Origin: an uncultured bacterium
Lineage (GTDB): Bacteria; Omnitrophota; Gorgyraeia; Gorgyraeales; Gorgyraeaceae
Assembly (NCBI GenBank): GCA_913009675.1
Contig: CAJVXD010000002.1
Location: forward strand, 1 to 20,467
Reading direction: 5' to 3'
DNA length: 20,467 bases
The position numbers were made by a program, and so were the translations under genes. Below the pieces are notes generated by a model, which saw nothing but the letters and a program-made list of their open reading frames with translations, made no database searches and was not told where the DNA came from. This document shows positions 13,471 to 19,967 of the stretch, piece after piece; within the stretch, counting starts at the first letter, position 1, and every line of letters starts with the position of its first letter.

Positions 13471-15498
13471 ATGAAAAACCAAGGACATCAGAATAAGGAA
13501 ACCGAATATATAGAACGAAGAAGATACATCAGGCTGGATGTGGTATTCCCTGTAGAATTCCAGTTTTTAGACCAGGAAACAGGCGGGTCTATAAGTGATA
13601 TAAAACAGGGTTTTACCAGAGATGTCGGAAAGGGCGGTATCTGTCTGGAGGTCAATAATATAGAGGAGGGGTTTGAACAGATATTGAGAAAGAAGGATGC
13701 CAGATTGGATATCAGGATGCATATCCCGCTTGGCCGCAGAGAGGTAAAGGCTGTAGCAGCTATAGCATGGCACAAGAAGATAAAGGCCGGCTACCCAAAT
13801 AAATACATAATAGGTCTTTCGTTTCTCCAAATAGACCCAAAGGATAAGAGCAGGATATATTTTCATGCCAAAAGGATATCCTTGACCCCTAAGATTGTTT
13901 CAATCCTGGTTTTGTTTTTAGCGGCGGGCCTCCTCTATTTTTATACATCAGATTTTAGCTTAAGGAGAGAGAATAGAAGATTGGTGCAGCAGCTTGTAGG
14001 GCTTTCGAGTAAAAGATCAAAGCTTGAAAAGAGCATACTTCAGTTGGATAGCGAACATAAAGAGGCAAGGCAAAGGCTTATGGAAGATGAGAAGAAGATT
14101 GAGGAATACAAGGGCAAGGCCAGGGAATTAAGGAAGCTGGCTATCGAGCTCAAGAAAAAAGATGAACTCCTGCAATACCTTCAACAGGACAGGGCCAAGG
14201 GCAAGGAAAGGCTCAAAGAAATGCTTCTTGAAAAGCAAAAGATACTTGGCAAATCGCAGTTTCTCACGAAAGAGGCTGAGTATTTAAAGCAGAGGATTTC
14301 CATACTTTCAAAGAATAAGGTCTCCGCAGAAGACCGTTTAAAGAAACTTATCTCTTCATTCGAGGGCGTAGAAGAAAAGGGAATATCCAGTATGTATAAA
14401 TGGATAGAGAATCATCAAAACAAGATTACAGGCCTGGTGGTGAGCTATGAAGGGGATAAGGCCCTGGAAGACTGGGCATTTACCTATGATCAGTCTCTTG
14501 CAGCACAGTGTTTTATTTTAATGGGGAACCAAAAAAGGGCCCAGAATATCCTGGATTTTTATAAAGAAAAGGCCAAAAAGGTATATGGCGGTTATGTCAA
14601 TGCCTACGATGCCTATACAGGCCTGCCGGTGGAATACAATGTGCATGTCGGACCTAATGTATGGCTTGGCATAGCAGCCCTGCAGTATTCCAGTAGATTT
14701 AATGACGAAGAGTACCTTTCGCTCGCTGAGGATATAGGCGGATGGTTGATACGTTTACAGGGAGAGGACGAGGAATTCGGGTTAAGGGGAGGGCCTAAGT
14801 TTAACTGGTATAGCACCGAGCACAACCTCGATGCCTTTGCATTTTTTGGTATGCTGTATAAACTTACCGGCAATGAAGACTATCTTACAGCGCAGAAGAG
14901 AACACTTGCGTGGCTCAAGAAAAATGCTTATAACAAGAAAGAAGGTAGATTAAACAGAGGAAAGGGAGATGCTACTATTGCGACAGATACATTTGCATGG
15001 GCCATTGCGGCTATTGGTCCCGGGCTTCTTAAAGAGATGGGCATGGATCCTGACCAGATTATGGATTTTGCAGAGACAAACTGTGTCGTTAATACATACT
15101 ATACAAGGCCTGACGGTACACAGCTCAAGATTACAGGTTTTGATTTCGGTAAATATCAACACCTGCCGAGGGGCGGTATAGTATCAACGGAATGGACTGC
15201 CCAGATGGTGGTGACCCTCAGGATAATGTCGGCCTACCATAGAGAGAAGAATGATTTTCAGAAAGCAGATTATTACAAAAAAAAGGCAGAATTCTATTTT
15301 TCTGAACTGCAAAAGATGGTTATAGTAAGTCCTTCAAGGATAGGCCAGGGAGAAGGATGTCTGCCATATGCCAGCCAGGATAATGCCGATACAGGCCATG
15401 GTTGGAGAGCGCCAAATGGTTCAAGGACAGGTTCTACATCCGCTACCGTCTATACGATCTTTGCCAAGCACAACTACAATCCCCTCATGCTTAGATGA
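13471..15498 (+). CDS. PilZ-TM-coiled coil-alpha/alpha-barrel (glycosidase-like) fusion protein
   Basis: A 675-residue fusion. Residues ~15-125 form a PilZ domain: RRRYIR (R17-x3-R21) and DVGKGG (D51-x-G-x-x-G56, with Gly in place of the usual Ser), the two c-di-GMP contact motifs. Residues 141-158 are a membrane helix (KIVSILVLFLAAGLLYFYTS). Residues ~163-300 are highly charged coiled coil. Residues ~305-675 form an all-helical repeat domain with NVWLGIAALQYSSRF, YSTEHNLDAFAFFGMLYKLTG, DATIATDTFAWAIAAIG and STEWTAQMVV, the look of an (alpha/alpha)6 carbohydrate-active fold. With PilZ in the cytoplasm, that domain would sit in the periplasm, so a c-di-GMP-controlled envelope or polysaccharide enzyme is inferred. 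The stop overlaps the SNase start (ATGA, 15495-15498). No specific enzyme class or catalytic pair is assigned. Confidence 0.75.
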   Translation: MKNQGHQNKETEYIERRRYIRLDVVFPVEFQFLDQETGGSISDIKQGFTRDVGKGGICLEVNNIEEGFEQILRKKDARLDIRMHIPLGRREVKAVAAIAWHKKIKAGYPNKYIIGLSFLQIDPKDKSRIYFHAKRISLTPKIVSILVLFLAAGLLYFYTSDFSLRRENRRLVQQLVGLSSKRSKLEKSILQLDSEHKEARQRLMEDEKKIEEYKGKARELRKLAIELKKKDELLQYLQQDRAKGKERLKEMLLEKQKILGKSQFLTKEAEYLKQRISILSKNKVSAEDRLKKLISSFEGVEEKGISSMYKWIENHQNKITGLVVSYEGDKALEDWAFTYDQSLAAQCFILMGNQKRAQNILDFYKEKAKKVYGGYVNAYDAYTGLPVEYNVHVGPNVWLGIAALQYSSRFNDEEYLSLAEDIGGWLIRLQGEDEEFGLRGGPKFNWYSTEHNLDAFAFFGMLYKLTGNEDYLTAQKRTLAWLKKNAYNKKEGRLNRGKGDATIATDTFAWAIAAIGPGLLKEMGMDPDQIMDFAETNCVVNTYYTRPDGTQLKITGFDFGKYQHLPRGGIVSTEWTAQMVVTLRIMSAYHREKNDFQKADYYKKKAEFYFSELQKMVIVSPSRIGQGEGCLPYASQDNADTGHGWRAPNGSRTGSTSATVYTIFAKHNYNPLMLR

Positions 15499-16298
15499 AG
15501 ACCCCTCTCATTAAAAATAGAATAATATTAGTTCTGGTGATAGTCGTTATAGCCATTGCATTCTCTGTATCCAGATCTTTGAGACGGACAGGGTTCAGGC
15601 CGCTGGATGGCGTATATGTCTCACGCGTAATCGATGGAGATACAATAAAGCTTTCAAATGGCATGTATGTAAGATATATAGGGATAGATACACCTGAGAT
15701 CCGCGAAAGAAAAGGCAATGGATGGATTTACAACCCCATGCCCTATTCCGAAGATGCAAAGGCCTTTAATCAAAGGCTTGTGGGTGGGAGGTGGGTGAGA
15801 TTAGAGTTTGACGTCCAGAAAAAAGATAGATACAATCGCCTTCTTGCCTATGTTTATACAGGGGATAAGATGGTGAATATGGAGATGGTTAGGGCAGGCT
15901 ATGCGATGATATATACCTATCCGCCTAATGTAAAATATACAGACAGATTACTGGATGCCCAGAGAGATGCCAGGGAACACACAAGAGGGCTGTGGAGCAG
16001 TCTATCTACGGATGTGATATCTGCCTCTGAAACCAGTAAGAACATAGGATTGATAAAGATGGTAGAGGCAAGAGTCCTTGATACATACCTTTCTAGACGA
16101 GTCCTGATATTAGATTGCGTGGATAATTTTAAAGTCGTTATATTCAAGGATAATCTGGCCTATTTTCCCAAAGAGATTTTACGCTCACCTGATAATTATT
16201 TTAAACATAAAACCATAAGGGTTTACGGCGTGATTAAAAACTATAAAGGTTCACCTGAGATAATAGCCAATAGCCCTTCCCAATTAGAGGTCTTTTAG
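15495..16298 (+). CDS. Membrane-anchored thermonuclease (SNase) with C-terminal OB-fold
   Basis: A 267-residue protein. An N-terminal hydrophobic helix (IILVLVIVVIAIAFSVS) acts as anchor or signal. Residues ~38-170 are a Staphylococcal nuclease-like domain with VIDGDTIKL (D49), RYIGIDTPE (R60, D65, E68) and KKDRYNRLLAYVY (R115), matching the Ca2+-binding and catalytic residues D21, R35, D40, E43 and R87 of the Staphylococcus enzyme. Residues ~185-267 look like an OB-fold (HKTIRVYGVIKNYKGSPEIIANSPSQLEVF). It should cleave DNA and RNA at or outside the inner membrane. Its start codon lies in the stop of the PilZ fusion gene, so the two are translated together. Confidence 0.88.
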   Translation: MKTPLIKNRIILVLVIVVIAIAFSVSRSLRRTGFRPLDGVYVSRVIDGDTIKLSNGMYVRYIGIDTPEIRERKGNGWIYNPMPYSEDAKAFNQRLVGGRWVRLEFDVQKKDRYNRLLAYVYTGDKMVNMEMVRAGYAMIYTYPPNVKYTDRLLDAQRDAREHTRGLWSSLSTDVISASETSKNIGLIKMVEARVLDTYLSRRVLILDCVDNFKVVIFKDNLAYFPKEILRSPDNYFKHKTIRVYGVIKNYKGSPEIIANSPSQLEVF

Positions 16299-16360
16299 TG
16301 TAATGCAACACATTCAAATTAAAGGAGTAGTATAAATATAATTATTGATCCCAAAAAATC

Positions 16361-16389
16361 TTGACTATTGTATTTCCGGACAGTATAAT
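16361..16389 (+). promoter_or_regulatory. Strong sigma70-type promoter upstream of small ORFs and pfk
   Basis: TTGACT (16361-16366) and the perfect TATAAT (16384-16389) are exactly 17 nt apart. Transcription should start near 16396, giving a leader of about 250 nt before pfk that contains two small ORFs. Confidence 0.82.
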
Positions 16390-16400
16390 CTAAGAAAGAT

Positions 16401-16538
16401 ATGCATAGAGATAGAGGTATACAAATAGTAAAATTAATAACAAGATTTATCTTTTTTATCTCTCCTGCCTTTGGCTCCTCGCTTAGGATAGAAAGCCTTA
16501 CCAAGGCCTATAATTTAAGGGTATGTTTGTCTAAATAA
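16401..16538 (+). CDS. Possible 45-residue small protein in the pfk leader
   Basis: An ATG five bases after the expected transcription start opens a 45-codon frame ending at TAA 16536-16538. The peptide begins MHRDRGIQIVKLITRF, has a short hydrophobic stretch (ITRFIFFISPAFG) and ends in LRVCLSK. It lacks a clear ribosome-binding site. It could be an unexpressed chance ORF, a leaderless micro-protein or a leader peptide. I recognise no family. Confidence 0.25.
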   Translation: MHRDRGIQIVKLITRFIFFISPAFGSSLRIESLTKAYNLRVCLSK

Positions 16539-16584
16539 GAAACCTGTAGTTTTATGTAAGGGTGGAAATAGCTTACAACAAAAA

Positions 16585-16592
16585 AGGGGAGG
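16585..16592 (+). promoter_or_regulatory. Strong ribosome-binding site of the 22-residue ORF
   Basis: AGGGGAGG lies four bases before ATG 16597. It is among the strongest Shine-Dalgarno sequences in the window and is the main reason to believe the tiny ORF is translated. Confidence 0.7.
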
Positions 16593-16596
16593 GCAA

Positions 16597-16665
16597 ATGA
16601 CAAGAAAAAAAAGAAGGGCCAAACAAAAGAAAAAGAGAAAAGGCAAGCGCCATGCGAAGAAATAA
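16597..16665 (+). CDS. 22-residue, extremely basic micro-protein
   Basis: A 22-codon ORF (ATG 16597, TAA 16663-16665) starting MTRKKRRAKQKKKRKG and ending RHAKK. About 16 of 22 residues are Lys, Arg or His and none is acidic. It has a strong ribosome-binding site and its 3' end overlaps the pfk start region (ATG 16652) in another frame. The composition resembles tiny ribosome-associated proteins such as the L41e-like or AURKAIP1/COX24-type peptides. That is a comparison of composition, not a demonstrated homology. It could instead serve to couple translation into pfk. Confidence 0.5.
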   Translation: MTRKKRRAKQKKKRKGKRHAKK

Positions 16666-17791
16666 GCATCGCAGCAATAGAGACCTATCCTCATCCCTAT
16701 CTTCCGGGAGGATGCCTAAAAAGCGAATCGGAGTGCTTACAGGAGGTGGTGATTGTCCCGGGCTTAATGCGGCTATAAGAGCGGTTACAAAAACAGCTAT
16801 CCTGCATTACGGAATGGAGGTCCTTGGTATAAAGGACGGCTATCTAGGCCTTATAGAAAATAGATATACCACTTTATCCTATGAAGATGTCTCAGGTATC
16901 CTTACTGAAGGCGGGACATTGCTCGGTTCTTCCAATAAGGCAAATCCTTTTGGATATCCTTCTCCGTCCGGTAAACTGAGGGATCTATCCGGTGCAGTAT
17001 TGGAGAATGTTAAGATGATGGAACTCGATGGCCTGGTTTGTATCGGAGGGGATGGCACCCTTACAGTCGCTTACAAGCTTTATAAAAAAGGTTTAAGGTT
17101 AGTAGGCATCCCGAAGACTATAGATAATGATTTAGGCGCTACCGACGTCACAATAGGTTTTGATTCGGCCGTGATAACGGCCACTGAGGCCATTGATAAA
17201 CTTCACACGACAGCTCAATCTCACCACAGGGTAATGGTGATCGAGGTGATGGGCAGGTATGCAGGCTGGCTCGGTCTTTATGCCGGCATGGCAGGCGGCG
17301 GGGATATTATTATAATACCTGAGATACCTTATGACATTGATAAGGTCTGCAAAAGGGTTACAGAAAGACATAAATCAGGTAAGAGGTTTAGCATTGTTGT
17401 TATAAGTGAAGGCGCCAGGCCGAAGGGCGGTAATATGGTTGTGAAGAAGATTGTAAAGGATTCTGCTGAACCTGTTCGTTTAGGCGGGATAGGGAACAAG
17501 ATAGCCAGTGATATTGAAAATCTCACGGGTCTTGAGACAAGGGTGACTGTTCTCGGCCATCTTCAGAGGGGAGGTTCTCCTTCGCCTTTTGACAGGATGC
17601 TTGCAACTCGTTTAGGCACATTTGCCTGCGGCCTGTTAGCACGGGGAAAATTTGGGCGGATGGCGGCCTTAAAGGGCCAGGATATAAGGGCGGTTGAACT
17701 GAAAGATGCGGTTAGATCTATTAGGAGGGTGAGTCGTAGCCATCCTATTATAAAATCCGGCCTAGCCGTAGGCACGTCGTTTGGCATTTGA
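16652..17791 (+). CDS. pfkA: 6-phosphofructokinase
   Basis: Cytoplasmic glycolytic enzyme phosphorylating fructose 6-phosphate. Signatures: GVLTGGGDCPGLNAAIRAVT (nucleotide loop), CIGGDGTLTVAYKL, GIPKTIDNDLGATDVTIGFDSAV (catalytic TIDND), MVIEVMGRYAGWLGLYAG and LGHLQRGGSPSPFDRMLATRLG. The GGDG sequence (Gly at the position equivalent to E. coli G104) favours ATP over PPi as donor, although PKTIDND with Lys at position 124 is shared with PPi-type enzymes. So ATP-dependent group III is likely. ATG 16652 (379 residues) overlaps the preceding micro-ORF and has AAAGG nearby. ATG 16712 (MPKKRIGVLTGG, 359 residues) is the family-typical start, and its GGGAGG is too close to be ideal. Confidence 0.93.
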   Translation: MRRNKHRSNRDLSSSLSSGRMPKKRIGVLTGGGDCPGLNAAIRAVTKTAILHYGMEVLGIKDGYLGLIENRYTTLSYEDVSGILTEGGTLLGSSNKANPFGYPSPSGKLRDLSGAVLENVKMMELDGLVCIGGDGTLTVAYKLYKKGLRLVGIPKTIDNDLGATDVTIGFDSAVITATEAIDKLHTTAQSHHRVMVIEVMGRYAGWLGLYAGMAGGGDIIIIPEIPYDIDKVCKRVTERHKSGKRFSIVVISEGARPKGGNMVVKKIVKDSAEPVRLGGIGNKIASDIENLTGLETRVTVLGHLQRGGSPSPFDRMLATRLGTFACGLLARGKFGRMAALKGQDIRAVELKDAVRSIRRVSRSHPIIKSGLAVGTSFGI

Positions 17792-17792
17792 C

Positions 17793-17821
17793 TTGACACG
17801 GCATGGTTTATGATATAAAAT
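17793..17821 (+). promoter_or_regulatory. Promoter of the candidate small RNA
   Basis: Consensus TTGACA (17793-17798) lies directly after the pfk stop codon, with TAAAAT (17816-17821) 17 nt further on; an overlapping TATAAA (17814-17819) is the shorter-spaced option. It is followed within a few bases by a highly structured stretch that ends in an intrinsic terminator. Confidence 0.65.
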
Positions 17822-17926
17822 ATAAAAAGCAACTGAAACGAGCTTTTTACGGCAGCTCGGTGACCTTGTCGGAGAGGTTGGTTGCTTTTAAACCTTGCAT
17901 CCTTTTACAGGATGCAAGGTTTTTTT
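17822..17926 (+). ncRNA. Candidate structured small RNA or riboswitch-like leader
   Basis: About 105 nt between a promoter and a terminator with no ORF. A 9-bp closing stem, AAAAGCAAC (17825-17833) with GTTGCTTTT (17881-17889), encloses two hairpins: CGAGCT (17839-17844) with AGCTCG (17854-17859), loop TTTTACGGC; and GACCT (17862-17866) with AGGTT (17875-17879). The result is a compact three-way junction followed by the terminator stem. The next gene is a Na/phosphate transporter that has its own promoter, so this may be an independent small RNA rather than a leader. It matches no riboswitch class I can recall, including purine, fluoride, ZTP and PyrR sites. Confidence 0.6.
17890..17926 (+). 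terminator. Intrinsic terminator of the small RNA
   Basis: AAACCTTGCATCC (17890-17902) pairs perfectly with GGATGCAAGGTTT (17910-17922) around a 7-nt loop, and a run of seven T's (17920-17926) follows the GC part. It is one of the strongest terminators in the window. Confidence 0.92.
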
Positions 17927-17959
17927 ATATTCTGATGGAGGAAATAGATAATTAAATTC

Positions 17960-17988
17960 TTGACACAAATAATGCCATGTGATAGCTT
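17960..17988 (+). promoter_or_regulatory. Promoter of the Na/Pi cotransporter gene
   Basis: TTGACA (17960-17965) and TAGCTT (17983-17988) with a 17-nt spacer, about 40 nt before ATG 18028. The -10 is imperfect. No Pho-box-like repeat was recognised around it. Confidence 0.55.
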
Positions 17989-18027
17989 GAATGAGATTCT
18001 GTTAAAGAATAAAAAAGAGAGACAGCG

Positions 18028-19704
18028 ATGATAAAAGAGTTGCTATTTTTGTTATTAGGGGGCCTTGGTTTTTTCTTTTTTGGGATGCGGATTATGTCCG
18101 AAGGCCTAAAAAAGATAGCAGGTGAGCGGCTGAAGGCCATATTGCATACGGTTACAAAGCTTCCTATTATAGGCGTAGCCGTAGGCGCATTGGTTACATG
18201 CCTTATTCAGTCTTCTAGCGCGACAAGTGTTATGGTAGTAGGGTTTGTAAATGCAGGGCTCCTGACATTAAGGCATGCCATCAGTGTCATAATGGGCGCT
18301 AATATCGGAACAACCTTTACTGCCTGGCTTGTCTCTTCCATGTCGGTTTTTAAGGTTACGGATTATGCCCTCCCTTTTGTCGCCATTGGTTTTGCGGTAA
18401 ATACCTTTGGCAGGACAAAAAACGCAAGATTCTGGGGGCAGGTTCTTCTGGGGTTTGGTATCTTATTTATCGGATTGGGTTTTATGAAAGATGCCTTTGA
18501 ACCCTTAAAGAACACACAACACGTCAAGGATATATTTGTTATGTTCAGTAGAAATCCTCTATTAGGGGTCTTGGTGGGCCTGCTTTTTACCGTATTATTG
18601 CAGAGCTCCAGTGCTACCATAGCCATTGTTCAGGTGCTGGCATTTAATGGCGTTATAAGTTTTCCCGCAGCCATACCTCTGATATTAGGAGATAATATCG
18701 GGACAACAATTACCGCACAGCTGGCAGCTGTAGGCACAAATCTTACTGCACGGCGCACCGCCATGTTTCATACCTTATTTAATGTTATCGGAGTTGGATA
18801 TATGCTATTTTTTGTTTATAACGGGTGGTTTGTGAGATTTGTAGATTTTATTATCCCTGGCTCTATCACCCTTAGGAATGTCATGTTTTACATAGCAGTT
18901 TCTCACAGCCTGTTCAATGTTACTAATACGTTTCTCTTCTTGCCGTTTATCGGAGGGTTAGAAAGATTATGCATATGGTTGGTTCCAAAGAAAAAAGGCG
19001 CCGTTGAAATGGAGCCTCAATATCTGGAGAGGCATTTATTGAATACCCCGGCCATAGCAATAGAGCAGGCCCGCAGGGAAACTGCCCGTATGCTTGGCGT
19101 AGCATCTGAATCTGTTTCGATCGCCGCAAGGAGTTTTCTCGAAAATTCTATCAACAGATTGAAGATGGTCCCCGAGCTTGAACAGACAGTTGATAACCTT
19201 CAGTCAGAGATAACCCAGTATCTCGTAGAACTCTCACAAAGAGACCTTTCAGACAGCGAATCTGAATCATTACCGGTCCTGATACATAGTGTTAATGATG
19301 TTGAAAGAGTAGGGGATCACTCTGAAAATATAGTTGAACTTGTAGAGCGCAGGGTAGAAAAAAAGCTGCCTTTTACAGATGATGCAATAAAAGAATTAAG
19401 ATTGATGTGGGATGAACTTTACACTATGATGATAGAGGCGCAGACTGCATTGCGAAAGAGTGATTTCAAGATTGCAAAGAGCGTGCTTGCAAGGGAAGAT
19501 CGCATAAACCATCTACAGGTCAAGCTTAAAAAGGCACACGTTAATCGTTTGAACCAGCGCAGGTGTGACTTTAAATCTGGTATTGTATTCCTGGATTTTG
19601 TCGACAACCTCGAGAAGATAGGAGACCATCTGGCAAATATAGCTCAGGGTGTCATTGGAGAGATGCGCTGGCAGCTCCAAACAAAGTTTGAAAAAGTATC
19701 GTAA
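18028..19704 (+). CDS. Na+/phosphate cotransporter family protein with PhoU-like domain (YjbB/NptA-like)
   Basis: A 558-residue inner-membrane protein. Residues ~1-300 hold two inverted Na_Pi_cotrans repeats, each with the signature QSSSAT followed by G(A/D)NIGTT (TCLIQSSSATSVMVVGF...GANIGTTFTAWL; VLLQSSSATIAIVQVL...GDNIGTTITAQL). Residues ~340-558 are a helical PhoU-like regulatory domain with DVERVGDHSENIVELVE and DFVDNLEKIGDHLANIAQ, carrying the metal-binding E/D...D pattern. Its role is phosphate transport coupled to Na+; in YjbB-type members, export has been proposed. It has its own promoter and is preceded by a structured RNA. Length and motifs are normal. Confidence 0.92.
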   Translation: MIKELLFLLLGGLGFFFFGMRIMSEGLKKIAGERLKAILHTVTKLPIIGVAVGALVTCLIQSSSATSVMVVGFVNAGLLTLRHAISVIMGANIGTTFTAWLVSSMSVFKVTDYALPFVAIGFAVNTFGRTKNARFWGQVLLGFGILFIGLGFMKDAFEPLKNTQHVKDIFVMFSRNPLLGVLVGLLFTVLLQSSSATIAIVQVLAFNGVISFPAAIPLILGDNIGTTITAQLAAVGTNLTARRTAMFHTLFNVIGVGYMLFFVYNGWFVRFVDFIIPGSITLRNVMFYIAVSHSLFNVTNTFLFLPFIGGLERLCIWLVPKKKGAVEMEPQYLERHLLNTPAIAIEQARRETARMLGVASESVSIAARSFLENSINRLKMVPELEQTVDNLQSEITQYLVELSQRDLSDSESESLPVLIHSVNDVERVGDHSENIVELVERRVEKKLPFTDDAIKELRLMWDELYTMMIEAQTALRKSDFKIAKSVLAREDRINHLQVKLKKAHVNRLNQRRCDFKSGIVFLDFVDNLEKIGDHLANIAQGVIGEMRWQLQTKFEKVS

Positions 19705-19737
19705 GTAAATAGTAAATAAATAGTAAATAAGTAAATA
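19705..19737 (+). repeat. AT-rich short tandem repeat (AGTAAATA-type)
   Basis: Directly after the transporter stop codon, units of the form (A)GTAAATA recur four to five times with slight length variation. They probably arose by replication slippage and border the palindromic element that follows. Confidence 0.6.
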
Positions 19738-19817
19738 GGGACGTCCTATTTGGGGACACCCTATGATATTAGAACGCTAGGAGGTTTTTTATAGGTTGTC
19801 CCTTAATAGGACGTCTC
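19738..19817. mobile_element. REP/MITE-like palindromic element
   Basis: An ~80-bp imperfect palindrome. The outer arms GACGTCCTATT (19740-19750) and AATAGGACGTC (19805-19815) are perfect over 11 bp. Inward, TGGGGACACCCTAT (19751-19764) matches the complement of ATAGGTTGTCCCTT (19791-19804) at 11 of 14 positions, leaving a 26-nt loop. The GGGGACA...CCTATT words resemble short palindromes I associate with REP-associated tyrosine transposases. No transposase is encoded, so it would be non-autonomous. Confidence 0.6.
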
Positions 19818-19954
19818 CAAATCCCCCAGATTTATCGCCCTTCGACGCGCTCCGCTTACTCAGGACTACCGATGGGTCGTCCTCTTGCAGTGACAGCAGG
19901 AAAGACTATTGAAAATCTCTCAAGGATACCACCTAGCTATCCCGGTTTTTCTTT
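19818..19954 (+). other. Intergenic remainder before recQ
   Basis: This stretch holds TTCGACGCGCTCCGCTTACT-type sequence (about 19841-19862), similar in style to dispersed extragenic repeats seen in many bacterial genomes, with no open reading frame, clear terminator or RNA gene. A consensus -10 follows immediately downstream, but no good -35 was found. Confidence 0.35.
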
Positions 19955-19960
19955 TATAAT
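19955..19960 (+). promoter_or_regulatory. -10 element of recQ (possible leaderless start)
   Basis: TATAAT at 19955-19960 lies seven bases before ATG 19968, so transcription would begin at or next to the start codon. There is no Shine-Dalgarno sequence and no convincing -35 at 16-18 nt spacing. Confidence 0.35.
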
Positions 19961-19967
19961 ATAGCAG

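Noticed and set aside
17822..17926. Assignment of the structured RNA to PyrR-binding, purine, SRP or tRNA classes
   Set aside because: The GGAGAGGTT stretch recalls the PyrR site but lacks its conserved CC, the gene context is not pyrimidine-related, and the conserved junction bases of purine riboswitches and SRP RNA are absent.
19424..19434. Third copy of AACTTTACACT inside the phosphate transporter gene
   Set aside because: It lies in conserved coding sequence and has no palindromic partner, so it is most likely chance.
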